DNA of 64,000 nucleotides from Welwitschia mirabilis (Eukaryota; Gnetophyta; Gnetopsida; Welwitschiales), in assembly GCA_051453625.1 (NCBI GenBank), contig JBOZIK010000001.1, positions 121,557,947-121,621,946 on the forward strand. The letters are read 5' to 3'. A program made the position numbers and the translations under genes. Below the pieces are notes generated by a model. That model did not search any database and was not told where the DNA came from. It saw only the letters and a list, made by a program, of their open reading frames with translations. Shown in pieces: positions 45,227-58,049 of this stretch (positions are counted from its first letter, which is position 1; each line of letters opens with the position of its first letter).

Positions 45227-48200
45227 CATAAAAAATGAGCATTATATTAAACTAGAGAATTTACATAGGAAGGAAAAAATGCCCTGGCTTAAGAGAAAAA
45301 GAAACCCTATTGGTAAGAAAAAAACTTTCTTGCTATATTTGAAAGAACCTATTATATACAAGACAAAATTAAGGGCGAAAGCATTAATAAGAACTTATAT
45401 TAAGTAAAAGCTAGTAAAAACTAAAACCAAACCAAGGATAACTTGAAAAAAGAGGGGATTAATATTCCCTGCAATTGAGAAAGAGGTTGCCATGATGGTT
45501 CTTAATCAAGAGTTGTTCCATTTCATTTACTAACATCTCAAATGTCTAATTTACTTCTTTGAACTTCTTAACTCTTACCTAGTTCTTGTCTAGATGTAAT
45601 CTAAGTGCCTTCTTCTAATAACCTAATAGCTTATAGTTTAGATATATGAGATATTTCTAGAGTCATTAAAGGGCATCTTTTCAAACCATGGATTATAGCA
45701 AGTAATACTTCTCTTTCTACATGATCCATTTTATTGTCTTCATAAGGCTCTTGATTTCTCTCCTCTATGAAGGAACCCAATGGGGAATTTGACTCCTAAT
45801 TGTGATTGGGACTATCTTATATCTAGGATGCCTCTTGGTCAAAACTTTGGGACTATTTATCTTGTTCCTGGGATTTAGCTGGGGGATTTTGCTAAATCAT
45901 CTCTTCTTGTTTGTGGGGGAATTCACCTTTTTTTGTCTAAATTTCATGAAATAGAATCATTCCTCTTTAAGAACAAGGACTTCCTAGCTCAGTATCCCTC
46001 TGAAGATGAGGGGCTTTATTAGTTATAATCATCTTCTTTGATTTTTTTTTTTTAGGATGTCTCATATGAGTTATGTCGGTAAGGGAGGGAGAAGAGAGAT
46101 GCCTCCCTTACTCTCTAGTTCTTTATAGCCCTCTAGAGAGCCATAATCAGTCTTGAGTATCTCACTAAGATTTTACATTGTAAAGCCTAAATAAATAAGT
46201 AAGGGAGGTTAACCTGATATCCTAGGTTTAAAGATGTGAGGAAAGCAAAATGAAAGCCTGATAATTTTGAATAAGAGCCAAATTGTATGAAATAGTGGTT
46301 AATCATCTTGAACCCTAAACCTCATGGGGATAAGATCACCTTATGATTGATATGGCCATTAGGAAATTTTAAGATGATATCTTGAAAGAAATGGAATACC
46401 TCCCACTGCATCATACTTTTGAGGGGAATTATTTTCCCTATCACTAGGATGTTCAAGAGGTAAGGGATGGAGTCTTCTGTTATCTCAATGACGATTATTT
46501 AGAATGTAGTTCTTTGTCCTCTTGATATTTTTTAAAATGGGTTCATATTAGTCTGTGACTTTTCTTTAAGCTTATGCAAGGGAGCTCCTCATCCTAAAGC
46601 CTATACCTTATCCCATAGTTTAGGGCACCCTTTAAATAAGCTAAGGTCTATTGATTTAATAGTTGGAGTTACCCCCATAGCTTTCTTGATTTACAAGTAA
46701 TACCATTTAATCTTCTTAGCTGTATTTATAGGGAATAGGAGGACGACACTATTAAATATTAATTTATTACATGTACACCAAATCTGCAATACAGTTAGTT
46801 GAATCCCATCTTTTTTGCACATATCAAGTACGTTTTAGTTGTTATAATATCTCATCATAATTTAAATTAATTTGGAGCCCCATATGCATTAATAGAAGAG
46901 GTGTTGAGTGTATTTTTGAGAAGATTAGTAGATAGGATAGATGGAGTCAACCTATAAGCCCTGCTCAAGTAATTGATCCCTTGTAAAAATTTAGTTATGA
47001 TACTTTAATCAATAGAATATCTTAATTTTATCTAGAATTTATCCCTTCCAAAACCTTTTACATGCATCATTTATTTCATACTTGTTGATTAGGATCAGTT
47101 TGGCTGTGTCCTTATTGTACATGTTTAATTCCATCAAGGTTGCTATAGCTTAATAAGATCACTCTAAAGCTACCTTACCTTTGATAATCTTTTAAGAACT
47201 TGGCGTGCACCTATGAGAAGATCGTCTTTTGGCCTTCTTTTGACTTCTTAGGATAAGGTATAATCTCTTATTTATAGAGGTGAATTCAATTTCTATCTTT
47301 ACCTCCCAACCAAATTAAGTCCTTTAAGATCTTGTTGATTTTTTTAATTATGTTCTTTAGGGGGATGATAACAAAGGTAATGTATCTAAATGAAGATATT
47401 AGTCAGGAGTTTTATAGGATAATCTTTGGTTTAGAAGAATGAAATTTATTTTGCTAGGTATTACATCATCTCTAAATAGATTTTAGGATGTAATTCCAAG
47501 TTAGAATCTTATACCAATTCCTTAGTGGGATTTCCAAGTAGATGTCCTAAAGATCTCCCATTTTAGCATTTAAATTCTAGTAATTTCACCTTCTTTGGTC
47601 ATTCTTATACCCATAATGTAAATTCTAAATTTATTCTAATTAGTTTAGAGGCCCATGACTTCTATAAATAGATTCATAGAGTTCTTGATTACTCTAGCTT
47701 ACTGGCAAGAGGATTTGGTTATGATAATTACATCATCAACATAGTGGTTATTAATAAACATTTGACTTCCTATTTTGATGCCTATTACTTCATTGCTTTT
47801 AAGAAATTCATGTAAAACATTCATAATAAATAGAAAAAGATATAGAAATAAAGGATTCTCTTGTCTTAATACTTAACCTATTTTAAAAAGCTTGGATCTA
47901 TGACTATTAACTTCCACCTTAAATTTAGTAGAAGCCTACATATCTAACCATAAGATGATGATATCTACGTTAAATCTAGTGTTTGTAAGAATACAACCTA
48001 ATACTTGCTAGCTAATAAAATTATAAGCCTTTGCTATGTCTAATTTAGAAATAAGTAAATAAAATTTATGCTTTTTAATAGAATGAATAATTTTATGCAT
48101 TAAAAGAATTTGATCCTAAATATATCTAGATTAAATGAAGTGAGATTGGTTCTTAGAGATCACTTTGGAGAATAGGATGTGATACAACCCATCATTATTT

Positions 48201-49745
48201 TTGCAAAGATCCTAAACAAAACATTGTAGATGCTTAATAGTCTATAGTCTTCCAATTTGTTGGTGTTCTAGTTTTTGAAAATAAAGCAAACATAGTTCTA
48301 TTCATTTCCCCAGGAACATGCTTGTCATTTAGGATGTCCTACATTACATCATGAATATTGTTTCCCATAATATAGAAGTAAGTCTCGAATAACTTGACTG
48401 GCCAATCATTTGGCCCTAGAACTTTGTTATTTTTCATTGACCTCACTTCTAATTAAATTTCTTCTTTACCCAGGGGTATAGTTAGATGAGCATTATCCTC
48501 ATTAAAAATTTTCTTATCTTCTGGAATAAGATTAGGGGTGATATTATCCCATCCCATATTTTTTTGAGGCACATCTACATTTCCTTAGCTATTTCCTCTT
48601 TGTTTTCAACTACCTGTTTACTAATGATAAGCCTCTGTATTCTGTTATTTACTCTGTGCTAGTTGGCCTATTGAAATAAAAATTTGTTATGTCTATTCCC
48701 TTTCTTGAATTACTTAATCCTTGATTTTTTCCTTTAGTAATTTTTCTCAACTGCATTTATTTCCTAAAGTTCCATGAGGCATTGGTATTTCCTACTACGA
48801 AGTTAGTTCTAATCTCCTCCATCTTCTTGCTGAGTTTGAATTCTCAGTAACTATTTCTTTAAGTCCTTTTTTAATTCAAATCTTTTATTATCCTTTTTCC
48901 TCTAGTCCTTGATGTGTGATTTAAGAATGTTTAATCCTCTATAGAGAAAAGTAAGTGAGTAGGTACCATCATATTGATTCCATATCTTTTTTGACTAACA
49001 TTCTGGTTTCTGTACTAATAAGCTAATAGCATTCCATTTGAAAAGAGGATCTAGGGGAACATTATCATTCCTATTCTATATGTAATCATTTAATGATCTA
49101 AGGCTCTTCTATTTAGTCCACAAGCTTAAATTAGAAGCTTAATAATATCCTTTCTAATGAGTATTCAGTCTATCTTGGACATCACCTACTTTCCTCCCAT
49201 CCTTCTACTAGAACAAGTGTATTTACACTCTATACTTGGTACATCTAAAAGGGCATTCTACACCATAAGTTCTCTAAGAATTATATCCCCTCTACTATTC
49301 TAGTTTATACTATTTTCTTCTAGTAATGAAGACATTAATTAAAATCCCCCACTACTAACCACTTGGTCTTGTCCATTACTACTCTTTAAAGATCCTCTAA
49401 GTGTAGGATTTTTCTAAGCTATTTTAAGGACTATAAATGTTTTTTATGATCCATTCTTTTTTCTTTATATAGATAGTTCGATGATTCTTACTACTATTAA
49501 CTAATTTCACCTCCCTATTCATAAGGATCATGAGACCTTTTGAGTTTCCTTATGTTGTAGAAGTAAAGATGTTCTACTGTTGCCCAATGTTTTCTAATTT
49601 CATGCCATATTTCACTTTTATTTTCTATAAATAGACCAAATTGGTACTAAATTTTACTAATTAGATCTCTTAGGATATTTTTCATATAGGAGGATCCTAA
49701 TCCCCTTAATTTCTAGATGAGGCACTCCATTAGGTTTGTTTTCAC
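45227..49745 (-). pseudogene. LINE ORF2: endonuclease, RT and C-terminal region
   Basis: Minus-strand order: endonuclease start 'KLRGLGSSYMKNIL' (about 49720; normally N.RGLG...K...+), 'FIENKSEI' (ETK), 'VNSSKNHRTIYI', then 'GILINVFI' (about 49340; GDFN decayed). RT: 'LEDYRLLSIYNVLFRIF' (about 48240), 'HFI*SRYI*DQIL', 'SKLDIAKAYNFIS', and the catalytic box NNHYVDDVIIITKSS at about 47755-47715 with both Asp intact. A long, poorly conserved C-terminal region follows. Stops number in the dozens. Length is in the normal range for plant L1 ORF2. Confidence 0.88.
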
Positions 49746-49999
49746 CCTTTTTAGATTTTCCTTGATTTTCTTTAGTGTATTTGTGATGGTTACTTGAGAG
49801 CTATGGGTCATGTCATCTATAATTTCCCTCTCTCGAAGGATCCTATTAATGGATCTTTCTTTCATTGAAACTTCGACATCATTTGACTCATATGTGTTTA
49901 GTGGATTCTAGGATTACTAAGTGTCTTTAGGCTCTTTCTTCATAAGGGGTTGTATTTCTTATCCTTTTCCTTCTTTTCCTTTAGGTAAATCATAGAATT

Positions 50000-50830
50000 C
50001 TTGACTATTTTTTCTTTTCTTTTGTTTATGCTATTAATTTTTTTAATTATGACCTATTTTTGGATAAAAAGAGCATCTGTCCTTTTGTTTTAATTTGATG
50101 TTAATAAGTATTTTTTTTCATTCTTTCTTTTCATGACCCCTTCTCTCATAAGGGGAACATCTATTTTCAATTATCATACATCTTCTTGAGATGTATCCTA
50201 ACTTTTCATGTGTTTTACACATAATTGGGAGGTTCTCAAAGTAACTTCAAGGTCATATATCCTCCATTTAGATCTAAACTTAACAGATTATGTCTTTTTT
50301 ATTTTTTCTAAACTTATCCATACATAAAATCTTGCTAGGACTAATCTTGTCTATTTTATGATTATTCTATCTAGTTTTATTAGTTTTCTAAACTAAGAAG
50401 AGATTTTATTCAAGAGATCTTTATCCTGGAATTCTAGGAAAACTTATGTATATAAATTCATATCGGTAGGTTTTTAAACATATTTGGGTTTGATTGCATT
50501 CTTAACATCCATTTAGCTAGGGATAATCAATTTAATCCAAAAAACTAGGATCCTCTCATGATGACCTAATCTTGATCCCTATTTGTTATCTAATTGGAAG
50601 AGCATTATTCCTTTTAGCATGGCTATGATCTTGACTTTACTAACCCCAGTTTATTTTATGGCTGCCCAATCTCTGATGAGATCAATCTAGGGTCTTCAAC
50701 TAACTGTATTGAAGCTTCTTCTCTATTTTCAAAGAAGTGCCTTTATTCATGTCTAAGACTAGGGTTTTTTCCTTCTTGGAGAAATTAGTCTTCTCCATTT
50801 TAAGGACATGATCCCCTCTTTAAACCCTAC
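50000..50830 (-). pseudogene. LINE ORF1, nucleic-acid-binding protein
   Basis: From an ATG near 50800 (MEKTNFSKKEKTLVLDMNK) the decayed frame runs to a zinc-knuckle block 'LPIMCKTHEKLGYISRRC' (50244-50178; normally LP.FC..CG.+GH....C). Two of the metal ligands are replaced (Cys to His, His to Tyr). This domain set (DUF4283-like plus CCHC) is typical of plant L1 ORF1, which coats the RNA. The DUF4283 assignment is inferred from position and general resemblance only. Confidence 0.7.
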
Positions 50831-51015
50831 TTTAAATCAATGCTGAAATAATAAAGAAATACAGCAAATTATTTGTTACCTATTTATTTAGTGGCTAATA
50901 CTGCTACTCTATGTGCCACAGCTTTTTGGAATTAAAATTGCCCTTACTAATTTGGTACCTTTCGAACCTTGACTTTATCCTTCACTCCAGTTTCTAAAAT
51001 CTACCTCCTAATCTA

Positions 51016-51032
51016 TTTTGAAGTTGTATTAC
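51016..51032. repeat. LINE target-site duplication, right copy
   Basis: TTTTGAAGTTGTATTAC. Partner of 45203-45219. Confidence 0.75.
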
Positions 51033-52043
51033 TATTATTATAGGTTTTCTACGTCTATTATGTAAACATTGTAACTTTACTATTAACTTATTGATCTATT
51101 TTATATTAGCTTATAAAATAAATTTAATGATTAATGCTTATGATTGTGATTATTCTTCATCATGTTGTCACTTTTACAAGTTTTTCTACTTTCATTCTCT
51201 AATTACTTTAATAGTATTACTCTTAAGAGATTTATTTTGATTCTAATAGAGAGTAATTTTGATGTATTTAAGAGGAAAAATAATTTTTCAATAGGTGCAG
51301 CTATTTGAAAATTATTTGAGTTTTTTATTTTAGTCTTTTTAGATTCTATAGTTATTAGTTTAATAAGAAATGACTCTAAACTTGAATTTTAAATAGATTT
51401 TTTATAAATATGAGTTAACATGTATCTATAGAGTAAAACCTAGGTATTTCTAGTTATGAATGCACTTTATTTTATTTATTTTTAGATATTTTACATCATT
51501 GTTATCATTTGGTACACTGATAATGCAAAATAAGTTATTTTAGTATAGCTAATTATAATTTAAAACACTTGCTATATATTATTTAATTTTCATAGAAATG
51601 CTTTAATGAGATAGTCATAAATGGATTTTGATTGAATTAATAATGCTAATCATCCAACTCTTCAATGATAGACTCATGCCATATAAATGTTATTATTTCT
51701 AGGAAGGATTTTTTGATAAATCTAATGTGGTTTTAGTTAGCATAAATCTTATTATTTAGTAAATTCACGTCATAATGCTAAAGGATGATTCACTTGTTTC
51801 TATTTAGTTAAAATTTTGTTATTTTGAGCATATGTAAATCTTTTAGATTTTGTTTAAGCTATTTAGAAGAGGATATTACATTTTGATATTATAGTAATAT
51901 CTATAGTTTTTGGGTTAAATGTTAGAATGTTACATTTTGGTATCATAGCAAAAATTAAAGTTTTTAGATGAAAAATGTGAACTTTACATTTTGGTAACAG
52001 AGCAACATTTGAAGTTTTATGTTGTAAAAAGATGAAACTTACA
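51033..52043 (+). repeat. LTR A, right part
   Basis: Continues LTR A after the LINE and aligns with about 54090-55103 of LTR B. Its last 168 bp are three tandem repeats of the LTR/PBS junction. Confidence 0.85.
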
Positions 52044-52059
52044 TTTTGGTATCAAATCC
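51876..52059 (+). repeat. Tandem array of LTR-end/PBS units, LTR A
   Basis: TTACATTTTG(G/A)TAT is found at 51876, 51930, 51984 and 52039, with periods 54, 54 and 55 bp. Each unit has an LTR terminus (TTACA) followed by a PBS-like TTGGTATCAGAGC variant and an 'aaagttttta' spacer. The last copy is the functional-position PBS. Confidence 0.85.
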
Positions 52060-52347
52060 TAGGTTGCAATTTCACCAAGCATAATTGTTATAAAGCCATT
52101 ACGCATTTCAACATTAGAGCCTAGGTAGTTATTTCACAAGGCACAATTACTATTAAGTTATTATAATAAAAGCTTATATTAAGTGAAAACATAAGAAAAG
52201 TAAATCATGCCTAACTTAGATATTTTTAAATACTCTTTATATGTGTTTCTTTGGTTAGAAACATGACTTTCGTACACATGGTTCTACATAGGTTCCTAAG
52301 CTTTCTTTTTCAATTTTTAAGGATGAAAATTTTAAGGGATGAATAAA
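52044..52347 (+). other. Interior of the two-LTR element: PBS, short spacer, PPT
   Basis: The PBS TGGTATCAAATCC (52047-52059) is decayed from TGGTATCAGAGCC. About 250 bp of AT-rich spacer follow, then a purine-rich TTTTAAGGGATGAATAAA directly before LTR B. No coding frame. Confidence 0.65.
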
Positions 52348-55103
52348 TGTCACATCAAAATTTTTGAAGGCCTAAAGATTTATCCTAAATAATTATGTAA
52401 AAACTAGATAAAAATAATTTTTATCTAGTGGAACCTGCTAAGTTGATTGAATTGTTAGATTCTTTATTTTTTCTTTATTTATTAGCATATTATTATTTGA
52501 GATGCAATTATTTACTTTATTAGTTGAAAATTATCATGCTTCAATTATTATTTTAAATGCTTTCTTTTCTTGTAACTGATACAATTAATAATATTATTTT
52601 TGTAATCTTTTCTTATTTCTTTAATAATATTCTTTAGCATATTAATTAGTGGCTATATAAATATTATTTTATTTCTTTTATAATAATTAAGATTTAAGCC
52701 TAAAAGGTATTGAGAAATAAGTTAAAGAAAAAAATAAAATTTTATATGGCTAACATGTTGTTTTACTTGTTAAATGTTTTGTTTTATGGCTAATTTTTTA
52801 TCTCATAATTATTATTTTATTTGTTTCTCATGTGTAATGGCTATAATCAATGCCTTGAATTTATCCATTTAATTTCTCATTTTAGAAAATGCCAATGAGT
52901 TGTGGATTTTATAATTATTGTAATAAATGGAGATGCTTAATGGTTGGTTTTATTTTTTTTCTTATTTCTACTAAATGCCAAAAAATATTTTGAATTGTAA
53001 CTACTATTATGGTTATGGAATATATTATTATAGGTGAAAATGGCCTCATTTATTATTTACTGTAAATAGTAAGCATATATCTTATTCTTTACTCTCAGTA
53101 GTCAACTGTGTAGTGAGGTGGGAAAGTAAAATCGAAACCATTTTCTAAAGATAGTAATACATTGTATGACTGTTGAAATTCAAGATTCCTTTTGAATTCT
53201 TATTAGATAAGGGTTCTTTTCTTAGAATTAATTCTTAAAAACCCCTCTAGCCTTGAACTTCCTTATGGAGATCTATCTTAGATTCTTGAAAACTTGAGGA
53301 GTAGCATTCTTAAATCTTAGAAAACCTAACTTTAAAGTTAGAGTATGGTGTTAGGTATTTATTGCATCTTCTGATTCATGTAACAACTTGGACCATGAAT
53401 CAAATTTTATACTTATTAAATAAGACAAAATAAAACTGGCTAGGTAATCAAATTATGTCATTTCAAGGGCTAGGCCACCTAAAGAGCTCTTCTTGGCCAT
53501 GGAAGTAAACTATTAGAGAAAATTAGATGATTGAAATATATTTATGATATGTCTAGGTATGCTTAGTAAGATGTTTATATAGATTTAAAGGGGTATATCC
53601 CATCTAAAGGGTTTCTATTGGCTATAGGAATGAACCTCTAGATAAATAAGCATTTTTAACACCCTTTTGGCAAGTGCATTCTTAAGTTATTAAAACTTGG
53701 AATGCTATCCTATATTTGATAATGGCTAAATCAATTATTAATAAATGGATTCCAAAGTCTTATTTACTATATTTGCATATTCTAATATTAGATGTATCTC
53801 ATGGATATTATCTTATTCTTATGTCTTGGCTATATCTTTTGGGTTTTGGTCATCTTCCTTTTCACCCTTTATTACTTGGACATATTGGGGATTATGATGA
53901 TTTTACAATTCTCATACCATATTATTTGTGTGGATTTAGATGCTAGTATGAATTCTAGCCATTGATAAAGAAACACTTACTATTATTGGCTTAAGCTACA
54001 TTTATTTTATGCATTAAATATTTGTAGTTTGTATTAAGACTAGATTTGTGAAGTAGCTCTTATGTTTTAATTTGTAAAGTTGTATTATTATTATTACAAG
54101 TTTTATATTCCTATTATGTAAACATTATAACTTCAATATTGACTTATTAATCTATTTTATATTAACTTGTAGAATGCTTTTAATGATTAGTGGTTGTGGT
54201 TGTGACTATTCTTTATCATGTTACTACTTTTAAAAGTTTTGCCACTTTGATTCTCTAATTACTTTCTTCTTATTACTCTTACAAACTTCATTTTAATTTT
54301 AATAAAGATTAATTTTAATGTATTTTAAGAGTTAAAAATAGTTTTTCAATAGATGAAGTCTTTTGCAAATTGTTTGAGTATCTTGTTTTAGTCTTTTCAA
54401 ATTCCATAGTTATTAGTTTAATAAAAATCACTTAAAAATTGGCCTTTAGATGTTTTTTCATAAAATTAAGCTTAATCTATATCCTTTAGGGTAAAAGTTG
54501 GATATTTCTAATTAGAAACACATTATTTTTTTTTTTTGGTTTGTTTTTAAACATTTTACTTCTTCTTATTATTTGGTGCACTCATAATGCAAAAAAAGAT
54601 ATTTGAGTAGAGCTAATTCTAATGTAGAATACTAACTACATATTATTTACTTTTCATAGAAATGCTTTAATGAGAGAATTATAAATTAATTTTGGTTAAA
54701 TTAATAATGCTAATCATGCAACTCTTTGATTATGGACTCATGCCATTATAGATGTTATTTCTAGGAAGAATTTTTTAATATATCTAATTTGATCTCAAGT
54801 TAACATAAATCTTATTATTTAGCCACTTTACATGTTAATAGTAAAGCATGATTTACTTTTTCTCTTTATTTAAAATCTAGTTATTTTAGACACATGTCAA
54901 TCGTTTATATTTTGTTTAAGCTATTTAGAAGAGAATGTTACCTTTCTGTATCATAGTAACTTTTGCAGTTTTTAGGTTAAAAATTAGGATGTTACATTTT
55001 GGTATCAGAGAAAAATTTGGATTTTTTGGCTGGGAAATGTGAACTTTATTTTGATATTAGAGTAAAATTTAAAGTTTTAGGTTGTAAAAAGATGGACCTT
55101 ACA
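52348..55103 (+). repeat. LTR B
   Basis: Starts TGTCACATC and ends GGACCTTACA, 2756 bp, uninterrupted. It aligns with both parts of LTR A. It also carries the ~54 bp junction repeats, with TTAC(A/C) at 54938, 54992, near 55045 and 55099, showing that they were present in the LTR before this insertion. Confidence 0.85.
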
Positions 55104-55797
55104 TTTACACACTTATGATAAAAGTTGGCTTAGATTTGCTACATGGAATGTTTAATTTAATATATACATTATAAGGTTAAAGATGAGTTTGGAAAAATAT
55201 TTTACCTTTGATGAAATATTTATTTTATATTTATGATGAACCTACAAAGATCAAGTAGTTAAATAACAAGAATCCATTATATTACATGTATACCAAGAAC
55301 AAGATTAAATCTTATCATAATAATGTTAAACATATCATTCAAAATAAACTTTTAAAATTCAAGTTGTTTCTATATCATTTATTTAATTAACTAACCATAC
55401 TATTTTTTGTATTTTATATTTTAGTAAATCTCTAACTTGGGTAATAAATGTAATTTGGAGCCTTACCTAATCAACAACATCATGAGTAATATATTTCAAT
55501 GACATGAATTACATCTATGAAGCTAGGAATGATTTGTCATTAATTTGATTTTAGGTTGATATATCAAATGATCTTTTCACTTTATTTGCCCACTTATTTT
55601 CCCTTTTGAAAACCTAAATTTTTACTATTCATCATAGTTTCTTATTCTGCTTTCATTCCTATACTATTTTATACCCACCTCATCATTATAGTTTCATAAC
55701 TAAATAATTTAGATAGTGCTATTATTATTTCACTTGCTACTATTCTATTACAATGCTAGCATTGTCTTGTTCATAACTAATTCTTTTCTCTTATACT
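55104..55797. other. Unassigned AT-rich sequence
   Basis: No gene, RNA gene or recognisable element. Lies between LTR B and the inverted LTR arm. Confidence 0.5.
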
Positions 55798-56523
55798 TAT
55801 TGCGCTGCCAACTTATGTATATTTGATAAGGTATTATAAGTTGTTTTGTAGGTAAATAGATAGGTAATGCTTGATTTTCATGATAATGGAGAGCTAGGAT
55901 GAAAACGATAGAAATATGCAATCTCCATAATAATTTACAAGCATTCTGAACAAATATAAATAATTTGTACTTCTGATGATAACTTCCTGCAAATAACAAG
56001 GCTGATGCACTGATTGAAGATTTATTAAAGGCCATCATCCACCTTATCATCTGGATGATAGTATGAATAACCATGCCAACTAGATGCTGACTAACATTTT
56101 ACTGGTAGACGATTTGGATTGATCATGAGGTGACATCATCTCCTCTATTATCTGGATGACTAGCTGAATGACACTATTGTAATGCTTGCACTAAATGTTC
56201 ACCTAACTTTCACCACTTATATTTCATTTTCTTTCTGCATAGCCATTAGGATTTACCTACATCTTTCTATCTATACCAGTTCATGTTTTGAATCAATAAA
56301 TAGAGGTCTTCCCCTTAACACCTCTTTGTATTCATTTGTATCTAATATTCTTATGACAAGAGATTGAAGGGCTGGAAAACTATCCTGTAGTTTCAGAGAG
56401 ATGTTTCCTTAGTGTTGGATGGCATTTTCTTAATTGAGGTGCAACTAATTTATAACATGGGTGTGGTGTAATTTTTGATATAAAACATTTCCTTTTTATG
56501 CTTTAATGTATAAATGTTCTTCT
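55798..56523 (+). repeat. Inverted repeat arm 1: truncated Athila LTR, + orientation
   Basis: Starts TATTGCGCTGCCAAC (LTR start TGTTGTGCTACCAAC) and pairs base for base in reverse with 56844-57569 at roughly 83%. It stops abruptly at 56523, so it is a 5' LTR fragment. A frame antisense to it (about 56074-55748) has a counterpart in the other arm, but this is explained by shared ancestry. Confidence 0.88.
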
Positions 56524-57569
56524 CACTATTAATTACAAATAATAATGCATAAACACAACACACTAATATAGATGAGAGTGACTCGAATGTTGTAATCCAT
56601 TGAAAGCCAATATTTAAAAATAGAGAGTTGATTTCAAGAGAGAAATACTATAACTTAACCTATAGAAATAACTTTTAATGCATGAAAATAGGATGAAACA
56701 CACTTGTGCAAATCTAATCTAGAAGGAAATGACAATACACTTTAACTTAAACTAATCAAGCATAACCTTGAAAAAGGTTTCCCTCATAACCTATATCACA
56801 AGAGAAAATATCATCGGATCTCAAACAACATAATCTATGAAGAAGAAGAACATTCATACATTAAAGCATAAAAAGGAAATATTTTGTATTAAATATAACA
56901 TTACATCCATGTTACAATGTAGCCACACCTCAATGGAGAAAACACCACCCAACACTAAGGAAATGTCTCTCTGAAACTACAAGATAGTTCTTTGGCCCTT
57001 CGATCTCCTATCACAAGATTATCAAGTGCAAATGAAGATAAGGAGGAGTTAAGGGAGAGACCTTTATTTATTGACTTAAAACATGAAAGGGTACAGACAG
57101 AAACATGCAAGTAAATGCTAATGGCCACGTAGAAAGAAAATGAAATACAAGTGGTAAAAGTTAAGTAAATATTCAGTGTGAGTGTTACAATAGTATCATC
57201 TAGCTAGTCATCTAGACGATAGAGGAGATGATGCACCTCATAATCAATCCACATTGACTGCCAATTAGACCTTAGTGAGCATCCAGTTGGCACAATCATC
57301 CATATAATTATCTGGATGATGAGGTTGATGATGGCCTTCAAGAAATCTTCAATCAATGCATTAGCCTTATTATTTGTAGGAAGTTATCATCAAAAATACA
57401 GATTATTTATACTTTTTCAAAATATTTGTAAATTATCTCAGAGATTGCATATTTTTATCCTTTTCATCCTAGCTTTTCATTATCACAAAAACCAAGCATT
57501 TACCTATCTATTTACATGCAAAACAACTCAGAATACCCTATCAAATATACATAAGTTGATAGCACAACA
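56524..57569 (-). repeat. Athila LTR, reverse orientation; its 5' 726 bp form inverted repeat arm 2
   Basis: On the minus strand it begins TGTTGTGCTATCAAC at 57569 and runs to 56524, lacking only the last ~40 bp relative to 32568-33830. As it adjoins a reverse-strand Athila interior, it is that element's 3' LTR. Bases 56844-57569 pair with arm 1; 56524-56843 form the 320 bp spacer. Confidence 0.87.
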
Positions 57570-58049
57570 TAGTCTTTCACTTAGCCTTGTCAGTCCTTAA
57601 CAAAACCAGTGGTAAACTACATTTACAGGCCAACTTATTAGGTAATAAAAACAATTAGGATACCTAAAGAAATTATCTTATAAATATTTGTAGAATATTT
57701 TAGAGAGAGAAACTAAATTTTAAAAAAATTAAAAACACTAAATAAAACAACTGTGAAGCATCAAATGTCAATCGTCCAGGTCAGTGTCCAAATGATGAAG
57801 AAGATGACAAAATCAGAAAAGATTTTTTAAAACTAGAATCCATGACAAACATTGGCTTTTTTAGATAATTAGTTAGTTATAATAAATAGCCTTCCACTGA
57901 GAGAAATAGTTAAGTATAAAATATTTGCCCTGCTATAATCAAATCCTTATTATAAAATTTAAAAGATAATCATGTAAAAAAACCATACTAAAAGAAATAA
58001 TATGTTTATATAATAAAGAGAGTTTTTAGTACAAAAAGGTATAGAAGGG
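57570..58049 (-). other. Athila 3' untranslated region
   Basis: Non-coding. On the minus strand AAGTGAAAGACTA (57582-57570) before the LTR is a decayed PPT. Another copy of the CGTCCA.G motif lies near 57773. Confidence 0.55.

Larger units (their letters stand above)
45220..51015 (-). mobile_element. LINE (L1-type), ~5.8 kb, near full length, inserted in LTR A
   Basis: Poly(T) at 45220-45226 on the + strand is the poly(A) tail of a minus-strand LINE. It has a ~17 bp target duplication, ORF1 (about 50830-50000) and ORF2 (about 49745 downward). It shares coding sequence with the truncated LINE at 36387-38965. Confidence 0.88.
43549..55103 (+). mobile_element. Two-LTR element with ~300 bp interior (non-autonomous), disrupted by a LINE
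   Basis: LTR A (43549-52043, interrupted) and LTR B (52348-55103) are each about 2.7 kb and align throughout. Between them lie only a PBS (52047), about 290 bp without coding capacity, and a purine-rich tract. A non-autonomous LARD-like derivative or an internally deleted gypsy element would fit. The initiator-Met PBS and the TGTCACATC start suggest a large-LTR gypsy family. No clear target duplication was found. Confidence 0.75.

Noticed and set aside
55748-56074. Antisense frame in arm 1 with a similar frame in arm 2 (57316-57600)
   Set aside because: They are mirror copies of the same LTR. Amino-acid identity is lower than nucleotide identity, so there is no evidence of selection for a protein.
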